Source: Syntrophomonadaceae bacterium (lineage in GTDB: Bacteria > Bacillota_D > Dethiobacteria > DTU022). Taken from it: DNA of 10,800 nt. How positions within the stretch are numbered: position 1 is the first letter of the stretch; every line of letters begins with the position of its first letter. Location of the stretch: assembly GCA_003551865.1 (NCBI GenBank), contig PUNU01000063.1, positions 1 to 10,800 on the forward strand. Direction: 5' to 3'. This document shows positions 6,389 to 10,800 of this stretch, piece after piece. The translations under genes were made by a program, and so were the position numbers. The notes beneath the pieces were generated by a model. It did no database searches. It was given only the letters and a program-made list of their open reading frames with translations, and had not been told where the DNA came from.

Positions 6389-6856
6389 CTAATCCGGCGG
6401 ACTGTCGGATACCCGGACCCGGCCGGTGGCCGGGGTGACAATGACGTAGTAGACATCGCCCGCCGCATTGGCCAGGCTAACCGTGCCGCCCCGGTTGGGC
6501 GCTCCACTGCGGTGGAATCTTAAAAGACGGTAACCGCCGACTTTGGGAAAGTGCACGCCCTGGAAGGTTACCCCTTCGGGCAGTCTAACCCGGACCCGCT
6601 CCGAGGTCATGTCGTCTTTCAAATTATAGTCGTCATTGTGCATTCTAAACTCGATGCTCTGGCTCCAGCCTTTCGTAATCGCTTTCTGCTGGCTTTTGCG
6701 CATGTCCATGGCCAGGGTGCGGGCGGCCAGCTCAACATTGTGGCTGCGCCCCAGGCCGCCGACGGCGGGGACTGCTATCAAAGTGATCATACCCAGCAGG
6801 GCCAGGACACAGAGCAGCTCCACCAGGGTAAACGCCCGCTCGCTCTTCGGTTTCAC
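6389..6856 (-). CDS. GspH/FimT-like type II pseudopilin
   Basis: A 155-residue prepilin-like protein. The short leader MKPKSERA is followed by FTLVELLCVLALLGMITLIA, the class III cleavage and methylation site with E at mature position +5 and a single membrane helix (about residues 9-33). The residue before cleavage is Ala, where Gly is usual. The rest fits the GspH/FimT pattern of a helix (AARTLAMDMRKSQQKAIT) followed by beta strands, ending in YYVIVTPATGRVRV. The GTG start at 6854-6856 lies 5 bp after the ATPase stop, so translation is coupled. It would be matured by the peptidase encoded at 9812-10615. It is a minor pseudopilin type rather than a main pilus subunit; no other pilin lies in the window. 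Confidence 0.85.
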   Translation of the reverse strand: MKPKSERAFTLVELLCVLALLGMITLIAVPAVGGLGRSHNVELAARTLAMDMRKSQQKAITKGWSQSIEFRMHNDDYNLKDDMTSERVRVRLPEGVTFQGVHFPKVGGYRLLRFHRSGAPNRGGTVSLANAAGDVYYVIVTPATGRVRVSDSPPD

Positions 6857-6861
6857 TTTTA

Positions 6862-8598
6862 TTATTTCAACCTCTCCATTAAGCCGAAGCTTTCTTCCGG
6901 GCCGGGGAAAGCGCCGTCAAATATACTGCTGTAGGCGGCCCGCACTATTTCATTTATCGTGGTTTTGCCCGCTTCCACCAGGCGCAGCCCGTCTGTGACC
7001 AGGGGAACCATGCCCGCCTGCACCGCCCGCTCCTGCAGGGCTTCTTCCTTTGCGCCGCTTAAGATCAGCTCCTTGAGCTCCTGATTCAAGACCAGGATTT
7101 CCTGGATCGAAGTGCGGCCCCGGTAGCCGGTATGGTTGCAGGACCGGCATTTTTTCCCCTGCATAAGTTTCGGCGGCGGCTCCGCCCGGAAAAAGCGGCG
7201 GTAAAACAGCTTGTCATCTTCACTTAGACTGTATTCGTCTTTGCATATCGGGCAGATCTGCCTGACCAGCCGCTGAGCGATCACCCCGACCAGGGAAGCG
7301 GTTACCAGGTAATCTTCGATCCCCATGTCAACCAGGCGGGTAACCGCGCCGGCGGCGCTGTTGGTGTGCAGGGTGGAGAGGACCAGGTGGCCGGTCAGGG
7401 CGGCCCGGGTGGAAATCTGCGCCGTCTCCAGGTCCCGGATCTCCCCGACCATGATGATGTTGGGGTCCTGGCGCAAAATTGAGCGCAGGGCGCCGGCAAA
7501 AGTACGCTCGATGCGCGGGTTGACCTGCACCTGGTTGATGCCTTTCAAACGATACTCGACCGGGTCCTCGACGGTAATGATGTTTTCTTCCGGGCGGTTC
7601 AGGTAGTTTAGAGCCGAATAAAGCGTGGTAGTTTTGCCGCACCCGGTGGGCCCGGTCACCAGGAGCATGCCCTGCTGGTTTAAAAGCAGCCTCAGCAGGG
7701 TGTGGTAATTGGCCTCTGAAAACCCCAGGCTTTCCAGGGGCAAAACGATCTTTTCTTTTTCCAGGAAGCGGATCACCACTTTTTCGCCGTAAATAGTGGG
7801 CAACGTGGCTACCCGGAGGCTGATCCCTTCCCGCCTTCCCCGCCACTGGATGTTGCCGTCCTGGGGCCGCCTCTTCTCGGCTACATCGAGATCGGCCATG
7901 ATTTTGATCCGGGAGATTATATTGGCCCGGGAGTGCCCCGGCGGAGCGGAGAGATCGTGAAGCACCCCGTCCAGGCGCATGCGGATACGCAGGCCGTCTT
8001 CGATTGGCTCGAGGTGAATATCGCTGGCTCCCTCCTCTATGCCCCGCTCGATCAGCGAATTGACCACCCTGATTACCGGGGCTTCTACGGAAGCGGTGTC
8101 CGGGTACTGCCCGGGGCCGCCTTCGCGGACCGTGATCGGCCCGCCCGGCTTTTCCGCCTCGTTTAAGCTGTAAAACTGGGTTATCAGGTGGTCTATGGCG
8201 CTTTCCCCGGCCAGCACCGGGTTGACTTCGGCCCCGGTGATCATGGCCACTTCGTCAACGGCGGCCAAATCGAGCGGGTCGGCCATGGCCAGGGTGATCC
8301 GCTGCTCTTTCTTCTCCAGGGGGATAACCTTGCGGCGCAGGGCTGTTTCCGGCGGGATGGCCCCGGCGGCCGCGGGGTCGATGCGGCAGTAATTCAGGTT
8401 AACCCGCGGGATTTTTAACTGCTTTTCCATTACGGCCAGCAGGGCTTCTTCGCCAACAAGTCCCTGTTCGACCAGGACTTTTGCAAAGCGCTTGCCTGTC
8501 CTTCTCTGCTCGCCGAAAACCCCTTCCAACTGCCCGGGCGTAATCAACCCTTCCTCCAAAAGTGCCTCCTCGATCCGCCGCCGGCTGAACCCTTCCAA
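6862..8598 (-). CDS. gspE: GspE/PilB family assembly ATPase
   Basis: A 578-residue cytoplasmic motor ATPase of type II secretion or type IV pili. An MshEN-type N-terminal domain spans about 1-145. The core carries ASDIHLEP (191-198), Walker A GPTGCGKTT (316-324), the Asp box TVEDPVEY (342-349), Walker B IIMVGEIRD with E386, and the His box GHLVLSTLHT (403-412). A tetracysteine zinc site (C449, C452, C484, C487) is typical of PilB and GspE and absent from PilT. About 22 residues follow the usual EIVRAAY ending. The TTG at 8596-8598 has AAGGGG 7 nt ahead. aroE lies upstream across the mobile-element relic, and the pseudopilin follows 5 bp after the stop. No gspF/pilC platform gene or pilT lies beside it, so this is a reduced locus. 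Confidence 0.95.
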   Translation of the reverse strand: MEGFSRRRIEEALLEEGLITPGQLEGVFGEQRRTGKRFAKVLVEQGLVGEEALLAVMEKQLKIPRVNLNYCRIDPAAAGAIPPETALRRKVIPLEKKEQRITLAMADPLDLAAVDEVAMITGAEVNPVLAGESAIDHLITQFYSLNEAEKPGGPITVREGGPGQYPDTASVEAPVIRVVNSLIERGIEEGASDIHLEPIEDGLRIRMRLDGVLHDLSAPPGHSRANIISRIKIMADLDVAEKRRPQDGNIQWRGRREGISLRVATLPTIYGEKVVIRFLEKEKIVLPLESLGFSEANYHTLLRLLLNQQGMLLVTGPTGCGKTTTLYSALNYLNRPEENIITVEDPVEYRLKGINQVQVNPRIERTFAGALRSILRQDPNIIMVGEIRDLETAQISTRAALTGHLVLSTLHTNSAAGAVTRLVDMGIEDYLVTASLVGVIAQRLVRQICPICKDEYSLSEDDKLFYRRFFRAEPPPKLMQGKKCRSCNHTGYRGRTSIQEILVLNQELKELILSGAKEEALQERAVQAGMVPLVTDGLRLVEAGKTTINEIVRAAYSSIFDGAFPGPEESFGLMERLK

Positions 8599-8619
8599 AG
8601 CCCCACCCCTTTTTATCTT

Positions 8620-8627
8620 CTATTTTT
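8620..8627. repeat. Target-site duplication, left copy
   Basis: CTATTTTT directly abuts the element end at 8628 and is identical to the copy at 8769-8776. Confidence 0.8.
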
Positions 8628-8768
8628 GTAACTACTCAGCCTATTGTCCTTGTTGAGTGAAAAGCGGTGCCATGGGGACAGTTCGAACGTCCCTGAGCGC
8701 AGCGAAGGCCGAAGGGAAAACGATGGAACCGTCCCCTATGGCATAGCGGGTTAGGCCTTAGTAGTTAC
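8628..8768. mobile_element. 141-bp MITE-like element, IS66-type ends
   Basis: Terminal inverted repeats are GTAACTACTCAGCCTA (8628-8643) and TAGGCCTTAGTAGTTAC (8752-8768): nine perfect end bases, then one mismatch and one extra base. A perfect 8-bp direct repeat, CTATTTTT, abuts both ends (8620-8627 and 8769-8776). Ends beginning GTAA and an 8-bp target duplication are known traits of the IS66 family. There is no transposase, so it would be a non-autonomous derivative. It sits between aroE and the ATPase gene, and the right end overlaps the aroE stop codon. Confidence 0.82.
8669..8742. repeat. Nested palindrome inside the MITE
   Basis: GCCATGGGGACAGTTC (8669-8684) faces GAACCGTCCCCTATGGC (8726-8742), an imperfect 16-17 bp inverted repeat. 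Inside it, TCCCT (8690-8694) and AGGGA (8713-8717) frame a GAGCGCAGCGAAGGCCGA core. Such GGGGAC...GTCCCC palindromes resemble dispersed REP-like repeats of bacteria. It may be part of the MITE or a second element nested in it. Confidence 0.7.
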
Positions 8769-9616
8769 CTATTTTTAATAGCCCGGCGCATATCCTCCAC
8801 CGGGGCCTGCCTGCCGGTAAAATGCTCAAAAGCATAAACCGCCTGCCAGAAAAGCATCTCCAGCCCGTTTGCCGTTCTGCCGCCGGCCTGTTCGAACGCT
8901 TCCATGACCGCGGTTTTCTCCGGGCTGTAGCGCAGGTCGTAAAGCAGTTTACCCGCCAGGCCGCTGCCGGTACCGCCCAGGGAATTTATGAACTCCGGGG
9001 CATCGTGCGGCAAACAGTAGACAATCAAACGGCACTCGGCCAGGGCAATTGCAAGCTCGGCCGCTTCCAGGCTCACTGAAACGTAGCGCTCGCTTTGGGT
9101 GCGGCGGCGGAGCATTTCTGTTACAGCCTGCGCCCTATCCAGGCTGCGGTTGGCGATATATATCCCGCCTTTGCTTTCTTCGGCAAGGGCGTAGGCCGCC
9201 GCCCGGGCGGCGCCGCCCGCCCCGACGATCAAAGCCGGGCGAGCTTTTTCCGCACCCGGCTCCCACTCCTGCAAGGCTTTTATAAAACCGGGGCCGTCGG
9301 TGCTGGCCCCGTAAAGTTTGTCATCCCGGTTGATTATGGTATTTACCGAGTTTATCGCTTCGGCTTCGGCGGAAATTTCGTCCAGGTGTCCTATTACCGC
9401 TTCCTTATGCGGGCTGGTCACGTTTGCTCCGCCCGCTGACAGGGCTTTTATCCCGCTTATGGCCGCTTCGACCATATCCGGCTCCACCGGGCAGGCCAGG
9501 TAGATACAGTTTAGATTCAGGGCCCGAAAACCGGCGTTGTGCAGGGCCGGCGACAGGGAATGGCTTACGGGTTTGCCAAAAAGCATATAAAGCCTGGTCC
9601 TTGCGTCCGGTTCCAT
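8765..9616 (-). CDS. aroE: Shikimate dehydrogenase (NADP-dependent)
   Basis: A 283-residue enzyme that reduces 3-dehydroshikimate to shikimate. The substrate serines lie in SHSLSP (18-23). The catalytic pair is K71 (NVTSPHK) and D107 (STDGPGF). The Rossmann loop is GAGGAARA (132-139), with NRSLDRA at 156-162. The C-terminal block is DLRYSPEKT...GLEMLFWQA. Two positions differ from the commonest motif (NVTSPHK for NVTIPHK, and STDG for NTDG), both near the active site but leaving Lys and Asp intact. The ATG at 9614-9616 has a modest GGTGG ahead. The stop codon TAA lies inside the end of the mobile element; without the insertion the frame would end IKNRR one codon later. It is the first gene of the long unit, while aroK and aroQ lie beyond the pilus genes. 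Confidence 0.95.
   Translation of the reverse strand: MEPDARTRLYMLFGKPVSHSLSPALHNAGFRALNLNCIYLACPVEPDMVEAAISGIKALSAGGANVTSPHKEAVIGHLDEISAEAEAINSVNTIINRDDKLYGASTDGPGFIKALQEWEPGAEKARPALIVGAGGAARAAAYALAEESKGGIYIANRSLDRAQAVTEMLRRRTQSERYVSVSLEAAELAIALAECRLIVYCLPHDAPEFINSLGGTGSGLAGKLLYDLRYSPEKTAVMEAFEQAGGRTANGLEMLFWQAVYAFEHFTGRQAPVEDMRRAIKNR
8769..8776. repeat. Target-site duplication, right copy
   Basis: CTATTTTT abuts the element end at 8768. On the minus strand it reads AAAAATAG and encodes the last Lys-Asn and most of the final Arg codon of AroE. Confidence 0.8.
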
Positions 9617-9636
9617 CTGTCCACCACCAGTTCTTT

Positions 9637-9656
9637 AATATTAAATATTCAATATT
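9637..9656. repeat. Triple AATATT repeat over the aroE -10 and start
   Basis: Three perfect AATATT hexamers at 7-bp steps (9637-9642, 9644-9649, 9651-9656). They overlap the downstream part of the -10 element and the predicted transcript start, where a repressor could act. Simple AT-richness is the alternative. Confidence 0.5.
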
Positions 9657-9683
9657 ATAGCACAGAAAGAGCTAATCTGGAAA
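9654..9683 (-). promoter_or_regulatory. Extended -10 promoter of the aroE unit
   Basis: On the minus strand, TATAAT (plus 9654-9659) is preceded by TGC, giving an extended -10. TTTCCA lies 18 bp further upstream as a partial -35 (plus 9678-9683). The transcript would start near 9647, about 30 nt before the aroE ATG. Confidence 0.7.
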
Positions 9684-9811
9684 CGATATGAAAAAGTTTT
9701 TTCTTTAAAACTCATCAATTTTCTATAAGTGAGCAGGATTCCCGCTTACCGTGTCGAAATAAAAGTTCTCATATTCACTTCTAACCTGACGACGGAGGCG
9801 GAAAACAGCGC
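9684..9811. other. Remainder of the divergent aroE-prepilin peptidase spacer
   Basis: There is no gene here. For the plus strand, TATAAG at 9724-9729 could be a -10, but the -35 at 17 bp (TTCTTT) is poor. A small hairpin, GTGAGCAGG-ATT-CCCGCTTAC (9729-9749, one mismatch, one G-T pair), follows with no T tract. GGAGGCGG at 9794-9801 is the likely ribosome site for the next gene, with a rather long spacing of 10-13 nt. Confidence 0.45.
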
Positions 9812-10615
9812 ATGGCACCGCTCAGCCCTGCAGTTTACTCACTTTTATTCCTTGTCGGCCTCTGCTTCGGCAGTTTTCTCAATGTCATAATCTGCCGCCT
9901 GCCCCAGGGCAAATCAATCGTCAAAGACCAGTCAAGCTGCCCGCAGTGCGGAAGAAGGCTGGGTTTGCTCGAGCTTATACCCGTATTCGGCTACCTGGCC
10001 TTAAAAGGCCGCTGCCGCGGCTGCTCGGGCCGGATCGGCCTGCGCTATCCGCTGGTCGAGCTGGCCGTCGGGGCGCTTTTTGTCCTGGTGTTCCGGCACT
10101 ACGGCTTAACCCCTGATGCCATTTTCTACCTGGTGCTCCTGTTTATCCTGCTGGGCATTGCCCTGATCGACCTTGAGCACCGCATCGTGCCCAACAGCCT
10201 GGTCGCCGCCGGGCTGATCGCCGCTGCCCTCTTTTATTTGCCCGTTTTGGCCGACATCTGGCTCACCCCGCCCGCATGGCTGCTCATTGGGCAAAACCTC
10301 CCCGATGCGCTCCTCGGTCTTTTTATCGGTGGTGTGGTCATGCTGCTTATCTTTCTGGTCAGCCGCGGAGGCATGGGCGCGGGCGATATAAAGCTTCTGG
10401 CCATGATCGGCTTTTTTGTCGGGCTGCGCGGCACAGCGGTGGTTATGCTTTTGGGGTTTTTTATCGGCGCCCTGGTCGGGGTGGCCTTTATGATTACCGG
10501 CCGTTTGACCCGCAAAGACGCCCTGCCCTTCGCCCCCTTCTTATCGATCGCCGCCTTAATCCAGGTGCTCTGGGGTGAAGCGCTGTGGGCCTGGTACAGC
10601 AGTTTTTTGCCCTGA
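9812..10615 (+). CDS. pilD: Prepilin peptidase (A24 family leader peptidase/methyltransferase)
   Basis: A 267-residue integral membrane aspartyl protease that cleaves prepilin leaders on the cytoplasmic face and usually N-methylates the new end. The N-terminal signature is GLCFGSFLNVIICRLP. It is followed by the cytoplasmic zinc loop with C43, C46, C68 and C71 (CPQC and CRGC), the mark of bifunctional enzymes. Catalytic D120 lies in ALIDLEHRIVPN and D192 in GMGAGD. About eight hydrophobic segments fill the rest. It is slightly longer than the usual 250, through a segment near 145-165 (WLTPPAWLLIGQNLP). It is divergent from aroE and so under separate control from its likely substrate, the pseudopilin at 6389-6856. 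Confidence 0.95.
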   Translation: MAPLSPAVYSLLFLVGLCFGSFLNVIICRLPQGKSIVKDQSSCPQCGRRLGLLELIPVFGYLALKGRCRGCSGRIGLRYPLVELAVGALFVLVFRHYGLTPDAIFYLVLLFILLGIALIDLEHRIVPNSLVAAGLIAAALFYLPVLADIWLTPPAWLLIGQNLPDALLGLFIGGVVMLLIFLVSRGGMGAGDIKLLAMIGFFVGLRGTAVVMLLGFFIGALVGVAFMITGRLTRKDALPFAPFLSIAALIQVLWGEALWAWYSSFLP

Positions 10616-10634
10616 AATGAATTTCATTGCTTTG

Positions 10635-10664
10635 CCCTGTATTCGCTAAAGTAAAGTGGCCCGG
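10635..10664 (+). repeat. 30-bp direct repeat, copy 1
   Basis: The unit starts CCCTGTATTCGCTAAAG and ends AAAGTGGCCCGG. It matches 28 of 30 bases with the copy at 10771-10800; both differences are T to C. It lies 20 bp after the prepilin peptidase stop. Confidence 0.85.
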
Positions 10665-10718
10665 CACGGGCTTAGGGGCTTACATAAATTTATCATGGCG
10701 GCAGGATCAGGTTTTGCT

Positions 10719-10751
10719 CCCTCTCCCCAGTTAGAAAGGACCGGGTGAGGG
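10719..10751. repeat. REP-like hairpin between the direct repeats
   Basis: CCCTCTCCC (10719-10727) pairs with GGGTGAGGG (10743-10751) at 8 of 9 positions across a 15-nt loop. The pattern of facing CCCTC and GAGGG arms resembles dispersed extragenic palindromes. No T tract follows, so it is not a standard terminator. A smaller stem, GCCCG-GCA-CGGGC, lies at 10659-10671. Confidence 0.55.
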
Positions 10752-10770
10752 AAACGGAAAAACCGGTTCA

Positions 10771-10800
10771 CCCTGCATTCGCTAAAGCAAAGTGGCCCGG
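10771..10800 (+). repeat. 30-bp direct repeat, copy 2, at the window edge
   Basis: This second copy starts 136 bp after the first. The similarity may continue beyond the window, so the true unit could be longer and part of a tandem series. Confidence 0.85.

Noticed and set aside
7328..7846. A 172-codon minus-strand frame inside the ATPase gene
   Set aside because: It is out of frame with the clear GspE/PilB protein and has the Pro/Gly/Arg/His-rich look of a shadow frame in GC-rich DNA.
8669..8742. Rho-independent terminator after aroE
   Set aside because: The inverted repeat has a long interior and no T run on either strand; it is better explained as a repeat element.
9729..9749. Terminator or riboswitch ahead of the prepilin peptidase
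   Set aside because: The stem has a mismatch and a wobble pair, no T tract follows, and no known riboswitch core is visible.
10635..10800. CRISPR array
   Set aside because: Only two 30-bp copies, 106 bp apart, with no further units; spacer length and structure do not fit.

Overview
The window looks like a chromosomal housekeeping stretch of a low-GC-phylum (Bacillota) bacterium of the clostridial or Peptococcaceae-like kind, though its DNA is fairly GC-rich. The evidence is the gene order (aroK, aroQ, a short aminopeptidase P, efp, then Asp23, AmaP, DUF2273, nusB), strong AGGAGG-type ribosome binding sites, frequent TTG/GTG starts and sigma-A-like promoters. In Bacillus subtilis the same neighbourhood reads yqhS(aroQ)-yqhT-efp-spoIIIAA..AH-accBC-yqhY(Asp23)-nusB. 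I cannot name a genus.

All genes but one lie on the minus strand, in two transcription units. The upstream unit starts at an extended -10 promoter near 9654-9683. It runs aroE, a GspE/PilB ATPase, a GspH/FimT-like pseudopilin, aroK, aroQ, aminopeptidase P, efp and a CD1247-type zinc-ribbon protein, and ends at a rho-independent terminator at 3043-3087. The second unit starts at a near-consensus promoter (3001-3029). It runs Asp23, AmaP, DUF2273, nusB and a TsaD/Kae1-like paralogue, followed by the 5' end of an unrecognised gene cut by the window edge (1-93). A prepilin peptidase gene (9812-10615) is divergent from aroE and supplies the processing enzyme for the pseudopilin.

The units combine shikimate synthesis (AroE, AroK, AroQ), a reduced pilus/secretion kit (motor ATPase, one pseudopilin, peptidase; no platform protein or PilT in the window), proline-related translation and peptide turnover (EF-P, Xaa-Pro peptidase), envelope stress (Asp23/AmaP/DUF2273), and RNA processing or antitermination (NusB). 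No spoIIIA, accBC, aroB or aroC genes are present where related genomes often carry them.

The best novelty is a 141-bp mobile-element relic at 8628-8768, between aroE and the ATPase gene. It has terminal inverted repeats starting GTAA and is bracketed by a perfect 8-bp direct repeat, CTATTTTT, as expected of an IS66-type non-autonomous insertion. It landed on the last codons of aroE and supplies the present stop codon. A nested palindrome sits inside it. Second is aroK, which appears to start at an ATT codon behind a perfect AGGAGG. The right edge (10635-10800) holds a 30-bp direct repeat and a REP-like hairpin. I found no CRISPR array, RNA gene or new defence system.
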